A stretch of DNA of 42,198 nt from Acidobacteriota bacterium (lineage in GTDB: Bacteria; Acidobacteriota; Thermoanaerobaculia; Multivoradales; Multivoraceae), in contig JAGWAG010000005.1 in NCBI GenBank assembly GCA_021296535.1, forward strand, positions 1 through 42,198, written 5' to 3'. Within the stretch, counting starts at the first letter, position 1. Each line of letters opens with the position of its first letter. The notes under the pieces were generated by a model. That model did not search any database, was not told the origin of the DNA, and worked only from the letters and a program-made list of their open reading frames with translations. This document shows, piece by piece, positions 1 through 8,954 of the stretch. The translations under genes were made by a program, and so were the position numbers.

Positions 1-158
1 CCGAGACCTACACGCGCCCGTGGAAGGTGAGCTTTCCGCTCTATCGACGCATCGAGGAGAACATGCAGCTCCTCGACTTCAAGTGCGTGGTGTTCGCGGA
101 AGAGCTGATGTACGGCCACTTGAGCAAGGGAGTCTGGAAGGGCGGAGAACCCGAATGA
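1..158 (+). CDS. C-terminal end of a CDS of unknown function (partial at window edge)
   Basis: Frame 3 reads ETYTRPWKVSFPLYRRIEENMQLLDFKCVVFAEELMYGHLSKGVWKGGEPE*, open from the window edge to TGA at 156-158. The YTRPW...E...E(F)xC pattern resembles C-termini of secreted unknown proteins that often precede DUF6152 genes. Confidence 0.6.
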   Translation, partial: ETYTRPWKVSFPLYRRIEENMQLLDFKCVVFAEELMYGHLSKGVWKGGEPE

Positions 159-175
159 CCCGAAAGGAGGTCAAC

Positions 176-585
176 ATGGTGCCCATCAAGGCCCTTCTGG
201 CCGCAACCGCTTTCGTCTTCGTGGGCGCCGTGCCGGCGATGGCGCACCACGCCTTCGCGGCCGAGTTCGATGCCGACAGCCCGGTCAAGCTCACCGGGAA
301 GGTGACCCGGATGGAGTGGATCAATCCGCATGCGTGGATCCACATGGCGGTGGCGAAAGACGACGGCTCGACAGAGATCTGGATGGTCGAGAGCGGCAGC
401 CCGCCCAGCCTGTTTCGTCGGGGCTTTACCAAGGAGTCGCCGAGGGTTTCCAGGCCAAGGACCGCTCGAACAAGTGCGCGGGACGCACCGTGACCTACAT
501 AAACGGGGAGAGACTGTTCCTGGGCTCGTCCGGCACCGGGGCGCCGAGAGACTCAGCCGATCCGTCGGAGCCACCGAACCGGTGA
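176..585 (+). pseudogene. DUF6152-family secreted protein, disrupted by a frameshift near 436-443
   Basis: AAGGAGGT Shine-Dalgarno at about 163-171, then ATG at 176. Signal peptide MVPIKALLAATAFVFVGAVPAMA followed by HHAFAAEFDADSPVKLTGKVTRMEWINPHAWIHMAV...ESGSPPSLFRRGFTKES. The conserved C-terminal part VAEGFQAKDRSNKCAGRTVTYINGERLFLGSSGTGAP continues in a different frame to TGA at 583-585. Confidence 0.75.
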
Positions 586-2576
586 GGGCTGCCTGCGCGG
601 TACTGACGGCACTGGCGGCCACATTGTCGGTCCCCGCCGCCTTCGCAGAATCCGGCGCCCCCGACGTCGAGTGGCCGCACCATGGCCGCGACCACGCCTT
701 CAGCCGCTATTCGCCGATCGAGGACATCAACGGGGAGAACTTCTCCCGGCTCGAGGTGGCCTGGCGCTGGAAGTCGGCCGACCACCGCGTGAGGGAGGAG
801 CCGGGCGCCTTCTCCGGCTCGGCGCTCATGGTCGGTGGCCGGGTCTACATGATGACCAAGCTGTGGCAACTCGCGGCGCTCGACGCCGCCACCGGCGAAG
901 AGATCTGGGTGTACGACTCCGGAGCGTACGACGCGCCAAGAGCCGCGTACTCGGGTCCGCGGGGGATCGAGTACTGGACCGACGGCGAGGAGGAGCGCAT
1001 CCTGTTCGCCACCTCGGGCAAGCTGCTGATCTCGATCGACCTCGCGACCGGGCAACCCGATCCCGACTTCGGGGAGGAGGGCTTCATCCACATGTCGCTC
1101 GACGACCTCGGCCGCCCCGGGATCCGGCTGCGCGACATCAGCGCCGGCTCACCGGGGATCGTGGTCGGTGACACCTACATCATCGGCTCGCGGATCTTCG
1201 ACGTGCCGTCGAAGAAGACAGGCATCCCGCCTGGCCATGTGCGCGCCTACGACGTGCGCACCGGCGAGCAGAAGTGGCGCTTCCACACGATCCCGCAGGA
1301 AGGCGACGACTTCACCGAGACCTGGGAGAACGACTCCTGGAAGTGGATGGGCAACACGAACGTGTGGGCGCCGCTCGCCGCCGACGAGGAGCTCGGCTAC
1401 GTCTACTTCGCCACGTCGACACCGTCGAGCGACTATTACGGCGGCGACCGCCACGGCGACAATGTGTACGGCGAGAGCCTGGTGTGCGTCGACGCGGAGA
1501 CCGGCGAGCGCATCTGGCATTTCCAGACCGTGCATCACGGCATCTGGGACTACGACAATGCCTCGGCCCCGAACCTGGTCGACGTGGTCGTCGAAGGCCG
1601 GCTGCGCAAGGCCGTGGCCATGGCGGCGAAGACCGCCTTCCTCTACGTCTTCGATCGGGTCACCGGCGAGCCTCTGTGGCCGATCGAGGAGCGGCCGGTT
1701 CCCCCCTCGACCGTGCCCGGCGAGAAGCTCTCCCCGACCCAGCCGTTTCCGACCAAGCCGCCGGCGTTCGATCTCCAGGGCCTGACCGTCGACGATCTGG
1801 TGGACTTCACGCCGGAGCTGCGCCAGGAGGCGCTCGAGGTCCTCGAGTCGTTCGTCTCCGGACCGATCTTCACGCCCTCCATCGTCGTCGGCGAGGGAGG
1901 CAAGCTCGGCACGATCGTTTCGCCCGGCGCCGGCGGCGGAGCGAATCACCCCGGCGCCTCGTTCGATCCCCTGACCGGGATCGTCTACGTCCAGTCGACG
2001 ACCCAGATCGGCGCCTGGGGGCTGGCGAAGCCGGATCCCGCGCGCAGTGAGTTCCGCTACGTGAAGAAGTCGGCGGGAGGGGCGGGAGGGCTCAAGATCC
2101 CGCAGGGGCTGCCCCTGACAAAGCCTCCCTACCGGCGCATCACGGCGATCGATCTGAAGACCGGCGAGCACGCCTGGCAGGCGCCGCTGGGAGAAGGCCC
2201 GACCGATCACCCCGCGCTCCGTCACCTCGACCTCGGGCCACTGGGCAGCCGTCCGTCGAGCGGCACCCGCGAAGGCGGGCTTCTGGTCACCCGGACCCTC
2301 CTCATCACCCACTCGCCCAAACGGGAGAGCTGGGACGCGCCGACGGCGACCGCCAGCTACCTCACCGCCTACGACAAGGCCACCGGCAAGGTGCTGGCGC
2401 AGGTGGAGACCGACACCGCGCTGCACGGCGTGCCGATTACGTACCGCCATCAGGGCCGCCAGTACATCGTCGTCCCGGCAGGCGGCAAGCCGGGCGGCAG
2501 GGCCGTGGGCAGAGACGCGAGCATCCAGGCGGCGACGGCCGAGCTGTTGGCTTTCGCCCTGCCGCGGGAGGACTGA
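582..2576 (+). CDS. PQQ-dependent dehydrogenase (quinoprotein beta-propeller, glucose/alcohol dehydrogenase-like), exported
   Basis: GTG start at 582 overlaps the upstream TGA (583-585). Signal peptide VRAACAVLTALAATLSVPAAFA. PQQ-propeller motifs HHGRDHAFSRYSPIEDINGENFSRLEVAWRWKS, AALDAATGEEIWVYD, CVDAETGERIWHFQTVHHGIWDYD, TAIDLKTGEHAW. No CxxCH haem motif seen. Confidence 0.88.
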   Translation: MRAACAVLTALAATLSVPAAFAESGAPDVEWPHHGRDHAFSRYSPIEDINGENFSRLEVAWRWKSADHRVREEPGAFSGSALMVGGRVYMMTKLWQLAALDAATGEEIWVYDSGAYDAPRAAYSGPRGIEYWTDGEEERILFATSGKLLISIDLATGQPDPDFGEEGFIHMSLDDLGRPGIRLRDISAGSPGIVVGDTYIIGSRIFDVPSKKTGIPPGHVRAYDVRTGEQKWRFHTIPQEGDDFTETWENDSWKWMGNTNVWAPLAADEELGYVYFATSTPSSDYYGGDRHGDNVYGESLVCVDAETGERIWHFQTVHHGIWDYDNASAPNLVDVVVEGRLRKAVAMAAKTAFLYVFDRVTGEPLWPIEERPVPPSTVPGEKLSPTQPFPTKPPAFDLQGLTVDDLVDFTPELRQEALEVLESFVSGPIFTPSIVVGEGGKLGTIVSPGAGGGANHPGASFDPLTGIVYVQSTTQIGAWGLAKPDPARSEFRYVKKSAGGAGGLKIPQGLPLTKPPYRRITAIDLKTGEHAWQAPLGEGPTDHPALRHLDLGPLGSRPSSGTREGGLLVTRTLLITHSPKRESWDAPTATASYLTAYDKATGKVLAQVETDTALHGVPITYRHQGRQYIVVPAGGKPGGRAVGRDASIQAATAELLAFALPRED

Positions 2577-2611
2577 CGACCGACCTCGGCAGGATGAGGA
2601 GGTCCACGAAG

Positions 2612-4801
2612 ATGATCAGAAGGGTCTCACGTACCGCCCTCCACCGGCCGGGCGCGCTGATCCTCGGCCTCGCAGTCTGTGGCTGCGCCGCTCCCTCGGG
2701 CGAGGAGGCCGGGCCAACGTCGATTCCGCCGCGGCCGAACATCATCCTCATGATGAGCGACGATCAGGGCTGGGGCGACGTCGAGTACCCCCAGCAACTC
2801 GCTCCCGGCGACGTCTTTCCGGGCCACAGCGAGGTCAAGACGCCCAACCTGCGCGAGATGGCGGCGGCCGGACTCCAGTTCCACCGCATGTACTCGCACG
2901 GTTCGAACTGCAGTCCGACCCGGTCGTCGTTCGTCACCGGCCGTTCTCCACGCCGCAACCACATCGACAGGGCGTACAACGACGGTCTGCGCAACCTGGA
3001 GCTGACGATCACCGAACTGGCCCAGACCCAGGGCTACATGACCGGACACTTCGGCAAGTGGCACCTCGGCAACCTGAACAAGACACCCGAACCCGACGCG
3101 GACGATCTTGCGCGATGCGGCGGCCGCTGCTTCGGCCGGAGCGGCGGCGACTTCTACTCGGCGCCGTGGCATCACGGCTACGAGCGCACCTGGGCGTCCC
3201 CTCAGGCGCTGCCCACGTTCGAGCCGATGCGCATCGACCCCGCCGGGCCGTTGCCCAGCGAAGGCAACCACATCGGCGCGCACTACTGGACCGGCCACGA
3301 ACAGCACATCGACATCGACTCCCCCACTCTCGCCGGCGACGCCTCCGCGATCATCGTCAGGGAGACGATGCGTTTCATCGACGATGCGGTCGCCGCCGAG
3401 CGGCCCTTCTTCGCCGTCGTCTGGTTCCATCCGCCGCACAGCCCCCACCGCCTCGACCAGGCGACCCTCGACGAGTTCTACTCGGCTGAGGAGCTGAGCC
3501 AGATGAACGACTACGAGAAGGCCTACTACTCCGGCATCACGGCGATGGACAAGGAGATCGGTCGCCTGCGCGCGCACCTGCGCACGCTCGGCATCCAGGA
3601 CGACACGCTCGTGACCTTCACCTCCGACAACGGGCTTTCGCAATCGGTGAGGCTCGACGATCGGGAGGAAGCGAAGGGCGGCCTGCGCGGATTCAAGGGC
3701 TCCATCTGGGAGGGCGGGGTCCGGGTACCGGGTATCGCCGAGTGGCCGGGACAGATCGCTCCAGGAGAGACCTCCACTCCGATGATCACGAGCGACTATC
3801 TGCCGACGCTCCTGGACATCTGGGAACTCGACCTGCCCGACTCGCGGCCGCTCGACGGCGAGTCGATGAGCGAGGTTCTCTTCGGCGATCGCTCGGCGCC
3901 GCGCCTGGGACGCCTCCGGTTCGACGACTGTGCCGACCCCGTTCCGGAACGCGCCGTCGGCGAGCCCGAGGACTGCGACAGCGCCGGCCGGAACCGCGGG
4001 GGCCGGGGGTTGATGACGGTGGGCGGCGGACGCTCCATCCTCGACGACCGCTACAAGCTGATCTCCCTGACCAGCGGCCGGGAATGGGAACTCTACGACC
4101 TGCTCGAAGACCCGCGCGAACAGACCCCGGTGGCCACCAGCGCCGACGTCGACTCGAAGTCGCCGGAGGTCCAGGCGATCTTCACCTCGCTCCTCGACGA
4201 GATCACCACCTGGTACGAGGTCGAGACGGCGGCCAGCCGCGAGGGCGCGGACTACGACACGCGCATCGCCGCCGCCGACGACGTCGACCTGCTCGGCGAC
4301 GTCGGCGACGAGACCGTTCCCGACGACCTGTCGGCCGCTCGCCGGACTTCCGTCGACCGTCCCGAGCTGGTCGTCGAACGGCAGTTCGCCACCCTCGGCG
4401 AGGACCTCGCAGTCGACAGCGACGGCGCCCCCGCCTCCTACGACGCCGGCAACCTGCCGCCCGGAGCGGCCGTACCCGCGGGCACGGTCGTCCACAGCTA
4501 TCTGCTGCACTTCGCCCCGACCGCAGCGGCCGACCTCAGCGGCGTTGAGATCACTTTCGACGACCCCATCCTCGGCGTCGCCGCCAGCTCCACGAGCCTC
4601 GCCGCCAGCGACTCCCTCGCCTTCGCCAACCCCGAGTTCGGCGCCTCGGCCGATCGCGGCGCCCTGGTCGGCGAGTCCGACTCCGACGCCTGGGAGATCC
4701 TCGCCGGCGGGACCACGATCGTCGTTGACGTGGACGCCGCCGCCGAAGGCGTGGATCAACTGCGGATCCTCACCGAAGCGGCCTTGCAGCGAGCACAGTG
4801 A
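2612..4801 (+). CDS. Type I sulfatase (arylsulfatase A-like) lipoprotein with C-terminal extension
   Basis: RPNIILMMSDDQGWGDVEYP, CSPTRSSFVTGR (C-x-P-x-R formylglycine motif), GYMTGHFGKWHLGNL, TFTSDNG, EGGVRVPGIAEWPG. Lipobox-like VCGC. GAGGAGG lies 8 nt upstream of ATG 2612; an in-frame alternative ATG is at 2594. Confidence 0.9.
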   Translation: MIRRVSRTALHRPGALILGLAVCGCAAPSGEEAGPTSIPPRPNIILMMSDDQGWGDVEYPQQLAPGDVFPGHSEVKTPNLREMAAAGLQFHRMYSHGSNCSPTRSSFVTGRSPRRNHIDRAYNDGLRNLELTITELAQTQGYMTGHFGKWHLGNLNKTPEPDADDLARCGGRCFGRSGGDFYSAPWHHGYERTWASPQALPTFEPMRIDPAGPLPSEGNHIGAHYWTGHEQHIDIDSPTLAGDASAIIVRETMRFIDDAVAAERPFFAVVWFHPPHSPHRLDQATLDEFYSAEELSQMNDYEKAYYSGITAMDKEIGRLRAHLRTLGIQDDTLVTFTSDNGLSQSVRLDDREEAKGGLRGFKGSIWEGGVRVPGIAEWPGQIAPGETSTPMITSDYLPTLLDIWELDLPDSRPLDGESMSEVLFGDRSAPRLGRLRFDDCADPVPERAVGEPEDCDSAGRNRGGRGLMTVGGGRSILDDRYKLISLTSGREWELYDLLEDPREQTPVATSADVDSKSPEVQAIFTSLLDEITTWYEVETAASREGADYDTRIAAADDVDLLGDVGDETVPDDLSAARRTSVDRPELVVERQFATLGEDLAVDSDGAPASYDAGNLPPGAAVPAGTVVHSYLLHFAPTAAADLSGVEITFDDPILGVAASSTSLAASDSLAFANPEFGASADRGALVGESDSDAWEILAGGTTIVVDVDAAAEGVDQLRILTEAALQRAQ

Positions 4802-6792
4802 ACGTTCGCCGGTACTCTCCGGTCTGGCCCGCTCGTCTTGCTCTGGCGCTGCTGGCAGCCGCCGCGATGGCCGCCCCGGCCTTCGCCCAGTCAGGTGCCG
4901 AAAACGCCGAGTGGCGCCACCATGGACGCGACCACGCCTTCACCCGCTACTCGCCCCTCGACCAGATCGATGCCGCGAACTTCGACCAGCTCGAGGTCGC
5001 CTGGCGCTGGAAGTCGGTCGACCACGAGCTGAGGGAGGAACCCGGCACTTTCCGGGGATCGGCGCTCAACATCGGCGGCCGCGTCTACATGGCGACCAGC
5101 CTTTGGCAGGTCGCAGCCCTCGACGCCGCGACCGGTGAGGAGCTCTGGGTCTACGACCCGAAGAGCTACGAGTTCCCTCGAGCGTACGGCGCCACTCCTC
5201 GAGGCCTCGAGTACTGGACCGACGGCGAGGCGGAGCGCATCATCTTCATCACGAGCGGCAAGCAACTGATCTCGCTCGATCTCGCAACGGGACGTCCCGA
5301 CCCCGCCTTCGGAGAAGACGGCATCGTCGACCTGTCAGATGACCGGCTGGGCCGCGAGGAGGTCTTCCAGCGGGACATCAGCGCCGGCTCGCCCGGAATC
5401 GTGATTAGAGACACATTCGTCGTGGGCTCGCGAATCGCCGACGCACCGGCGACGAAGCAGGGTCTTCCGCCGGGCCACGTGCGGGCCTACGACGTCCGCA
5501 CCGGCGAGCCGAAGTGGCGCTTCCACACCATCCCGCAGGAGGGCGAGGAGTTCACCGAGACGTGGCATAACGACTCCTGGAAGTGGGTCGGCGGCGCCAA
5601 CGTCTGGGGAGCGATGGCCGGCGACGAGGAGCTCGGCTACGTCTACATCCCCACCACGACGCCGACGGGCAACCTCTGGGGCGGCCACCGGCCCGGCAAC
5701 AACGTCTACGCCGAGAGCCTGCTCTGCCTGGACGCCGAAACCGGCGAGCGCGTCTGGCACTTCCAGACCGTTCATCACGGCATCTGGGACTGGGACATCG
5801 CCTCCGCGCCCGTGCTCGCCGATGTCGTGATCGACGGCCGGTTGCGGAAGATCGTCGCCCAGGTGTCCAAGACGGCCTTCGCCTACGTCTTCGACCGGGT
5901 CACGGGCGAGCCCATCTGGCCGATCGAAGAACGCCCGGTGCCGCAGACCACGGTACCCGGGGAGTGGACGGCGCCGACCCAGCCCTTTCCGACCAGACCG
6001 GCGGCCTTCGATCTCCAGGGCGTGACGATCGACGATCTGATCGATTTCACGCCCGAGCTGCGAAAGGAGGCACTCGAGATCGCCGGGGAGTTCCTCCTGG
6101 GACCGATGTTCACGCCTCCGATCGTCTCGGGTGAGGGAGGCAAGCAGGCGACGCTCGCCGTGCCGGGGATGGCGGGTGGAGCGAATCATCCCGGCGCCTC
6201 GCTCGATCCCTTGACCGGCATCCTCTACGTCCAGTCGCGAACGCAGCCGACCGGCGTCGCGGTCGCGCCCCCGGACCCGGCGCGCAGCGAGTGGAGATGG
6301 GTAAGCCGCGGCGGTCGTGTCGGAAGTCCCCAGGGACTGCCGCTCCTCAAGCCTCCGTATCAGCGCATCACGGCCATCGATCTGCGCACCGGCGAGCACG
6401 CCTGGATGGCGCCGTTCGGCGAGGGACCGACCGACCACCCCGCCATCAGGCATCTGGAACTCGGCCCTCTCGGCAGCCGCCCCTCGAGCGGCAACCGCGA
6501 GGGCGGGCTTCTCATCACCAGGACGCTGCTGATCACCTACGTACCGAACTGGCCGAGCTGGGACGCCCGCGCCGCCAGGGGCAGCTACCTGCAGGCCTAC
6601 GACAAGGCGACCGGGAAGCTCCTGGCGGAGGTGGAGACCGAGGCCACCCTGCACGGAGTACCGATGACCTACCTGCACCAGGGGCGCCAGTACATCGTCG
6701 TGCCCGCCGGCGGCAAGGTGGTTTCGAGAACCGCACGCAGCGGCCCGGAGACGGCTCAGCTCGTGGCCTTCGCCCTGCCGGCCGCGCCGTGA
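4798..6792 (+). CDS. PQQ-dependent dehydrogenase, second tandem copy
   Basis: GTG at 4798 overlaps the sulfatase TGA (4799-4801). Signal peptide ending AAPAFAQS. Very similar to the 582-2576 product along its length (HHGRDHAFTRYSPLDQIDAANFDQLEVAWRWKSVDHELREEPGTF..., FHTIPQEGEEFTETWHNDSWKW). Confidence 0.88.
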   Translation: MNVRRYSPVWPARLALALLAAAAMAAPAFAQSGAENAEWRHHGRDHAFTRYSPLDQIDAANFDQLEVAWRWKSVDHELREEPGTFRGSALNIGGRVYMATSLWQVAALDAATGEELWVYDPKSYEFPRAYGATPRGLEYWTDGEAERIIFITSGKQLISLDLATGRPDPAFGEDGIVDLSDDRLGREEVFQRDISAGSPGIVIRDTFVVGSRIADAPATKQGLPPGHVRAYDVRTGEPKWRFHTIPQEGEEFTETWHNDSWKWVGGANVWGAMAGDEELGYVYIPTTTPTGNLWGGHRPGNNVYAESLLCLDAETGERVWHFQTVHHGIWDWDIASAPVLADVVIDGRLRKIVAQVSKTAFAYVFDRVTGEPIWPIEERPVPQTTVPGEWTAPTQPFPTRPAAFDLQGVTIDDLIDFTPELRKEALEIAGEFLLGPMFTPPIVSGEGGKQATLAVPGMAGGANHPGASLDPLTGILYVQSRTQPTGVAVAPPDPARSEWRWVSRGGRVGSPQGLPLLKPPYQRITAIDLRTGEHAWMAPFGEGPTDHPAIRHLELGPLGSRPSSGNREGGLLITRTLLITYVPNWPSWDARAARGSYLQAYDKATGKLLAEVETEATLHGVPMTYLHQGRQYIVVPAGGKVVSRTARSGPETAQLVAFALPAAP

Positions 6793-6799
6793 CCTCGAC

Positions 6800-8938
6800 A
6801 TGAGTGGCAGACCCGAATCGCTGCGATGGGCGATGCTCTCCCTGGGCATGGCGGCCTGCGGCTGCGCGGCACCGGCACCCGACGGAGCCGCGACGCCTGT
6901 CTCGTCTCCGTCGCGGCCCAACGTCATTCTCATGATGAGCGACGATCAGGGCTGGGGCGCCGTCGAGTACCCACAGCAACTCGCACCCGGACACGTCTTT
7001 CCGGGCCATCCCGAGCTCAGGACGCCCAACCTGCGAGCGATGGCCGAAGAAGGGCTCCAGTTCCATCGCATGTACTCGGGCAGCTCGGTCTGCAGCCCCA
7101 CGCGGGCCTCCTTCGTCACCGGCCGGGCGCCGCGCCGCAACAGCGTGGACTGGGCGTACAACGACGCTCTCCGCAACCTCGAGCTGACGCTGGCCGAACT
7201 CGCCGCGACCCAGGGCTACACGACCGGACACTTCGGCAAGTGGCACCTTGGCGATCTCACCAGGACGCTGCAGGACAGGAACGGCGGCGAGTTCTATTCG
7301 CCGCCCTGGAGCCACGGCTACGACCGCGTGTGGGCGAGCGAGCAGGCATTGCCCACCTTCGAGCCGATGAAGGAGGATCCCCTCGGACCGCTGCCCGGCG
7401 AGGGCAACTTCCACGGCGGCCGCTACTACACCGGCCCCGGAGAGCACGTCGACCCCGACTCGCCGGCGCTGCGCGGCGACGCCTCGGCGATCATCATCCG
7501 CGAGACGCTGCGGTTCATCGACGACGCGGTCGCGGCGACACGTCCCTTCCTCGCCGTCGTCTGGCTCCATGCGCCCCATGGCCCGCACCGTCTCAACCAG
7601 GCGGCGCTCGATGAGTTCTACACGCCGGAGGAGCAGGCGCAGTGGAGCGAGTACGAGGCCCGCTACTACTCCAGCATCGTGGCGATGGACACGGAGATCG
7701 GCCGCCTGCGGAGGCACCTTCGCGACCTCGGCATCGAAGGCGAAACGCTCCTGGCCTTCACGTCCGACAACGGCCAATCGGGCTCGGTGAGGATGGAGTT
7801 CGAGAGCGAGGGCAAGGGTGGCCTGCGAGGTTCCAAGAGCAACCTCTGGGAGGGCGGAGTCCGGGTGCCGGGAATCGTCGAGTGGCCGGGGCGGATCGCC
7901 CCCGGCGAAACCTCGACACCGATGACGACCAGCGACTACCTGCCGACTCTCCTGGACATCTGGGGAATCGGGATGCCGGACGCGCGTCCGCTCGACGGCG
8001 AGTCGATGACCGAGGTCCTCTTCGGCGATCGTTCGGCGCCGCGCAGGGGACCCATCCGGTGGGAGGACTGTGGCGACGCGACTGCCGACCGAGGCGACGA
8101 CGAAGACACCGACTGCGACAGCCGGCGTACCCGGATGCTGCAGAGGGTCGGCGGCGAGCGGTCGATCATCGACGACCGATACAAGCTGATCTCCGAAACC
8201 AGCGGCAGGGAGTGGGAGCTCTACGACCTGATCGAGGACCCGCGCGAAGAGACGCCGGTCGCCACCAGCGCCGACATCGGCTCGAAGCCGCCGGAGATCC
8301 AGAGCACCTTCCAGTCGTTGCGGGACGACCTCACCAACTGGTTCGAAGTCGAAGCGGCCCGAAGCCGCGAAGGGGCCGACTACGACACCCGCATCGCCTC
8401 GGCGGACGGCGTCGACATTCTCGGAAACGTCGGCGACGAGACCGTTCCCGACGATCTGTCGGCCGCTCGCCGGACCGCCGTCGATCGTCCGGAGCTGATC
8501 GTCGAGCGGCAGTTCGCCACACTCGACGAGGACCTGCCCCTCGAGTCCGACGGCAACCCCGCCTCCTACGACGGCGGTAACCTGCCGCACGGAGCGACCG
8601 TACCCGCGGGCACGGTCGTCCACAGCTTCCTCCTCCACTTCGCCCCTGCCGCGACCGACGGGATCACCAGCGTCGAGATCGAGTTCGACGATCCGATCCG
8701 CGGCGTTGTCGCCAGCTCGGCAGGCCTCGCCGCCACTGACTTTCTCGCCTTCGCGGATCCCGAGTTCGCCGCCTCGGCCGATCGCGGCACCGTCGTAGGC
8801 GAGTCCGACACGGACGGTTGGGAGATCCTTGCCGATGGGAGCACGATCGTCATCGACGTGGACGCCGGCCCCGAAGGCCTGGATCAGTTGCGGATCCTCA
8901 CGAAGGCGGCGCTGCAGCGCGTCGAACTCGAGGGATGA
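6800..8938 (+). CDS. Type I sulfatase lipoprotein, second tandem copy
   Basis: RPNVILMMSDDQGWGAVEYP, CSPTRASFVTGR, TGHFGKWHLGDL, AFTSDNGQSG. Same C-terminal extension as the first copy (VPAGTVVHSFLLHFAP...DQLRILTKAALQR). Confidence 0.9.
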   Translation: MSGRPESLRWAMLSLGMAACGCAAPAPDGAATPVSSPSRPNVILMMSDDQGWGAVEYPQQLAPGHVFPGHPELRTPNLRAMAEEGLQFHRMYSGSSVCSPTRASFVTGRAPRRNSVDWAYNDALRNLELTLAELAATQGYTTGHFGKWHLGDLTRTLQDRNGGEFYSPPWSHGYDRVWASEQALPTFEPMKEDPLGPLPGEGNFHGGRYYTGPGEHVDPDSPALRGDASAIIIRETLRFIDDAVAATRPFLAVVWLHAPHGPHRLNQAALDEFYTPEEQAQWSEYEARYYSSIVAMDTEIGRLRRHLRDLGIEGETLLAFTSDNGQSGSVRMEFESEGKGGLRGSKSNLWEGGVRVPGIVEWPGRIAPGETSTPMTTSDYLPTLLDIWGIGMPDARPLDGESMTEVLFGDRSAPRRGPIRWEDCGDATADRGDDEDTDCDSRRTRMLQRVGGERSIIDDRYKLISETSGREWELYDLIEDPREETPVATSADIGSKPPEIQSTFQSLRDDLTNWFEVEAARSREGADYDTRIASADGVDILGNVGDETVPDDLSAARRTAVDRPELIVERQFATLDEDLPLESDGNPASYDGGNLPHGATVPAGTVVHSFLLHFAPAATDGITSVEIEFDDPIRGVVASSAGLAATDFLAFADPEFAASADRGTVVGESDTDGWEILADGSTIVIDVDAGPEGLDQLRILTKAALQRVELEG

Positions 8939-8954
8939 AGAGGAGGGCTGCTCA

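Noticed and set aside
2627-4759. Long minus-strand ORF (710 aa) antisense to the first sulfatase; similar long antisense ORFs at 1149-2450, 5335-6933 and 6533-9124
   Set aside because: High-GC codon bias creates long open antisense frames. Translations are low-complexity, R/G/V/D-rich and match no family, while the plus strand has clear domains.
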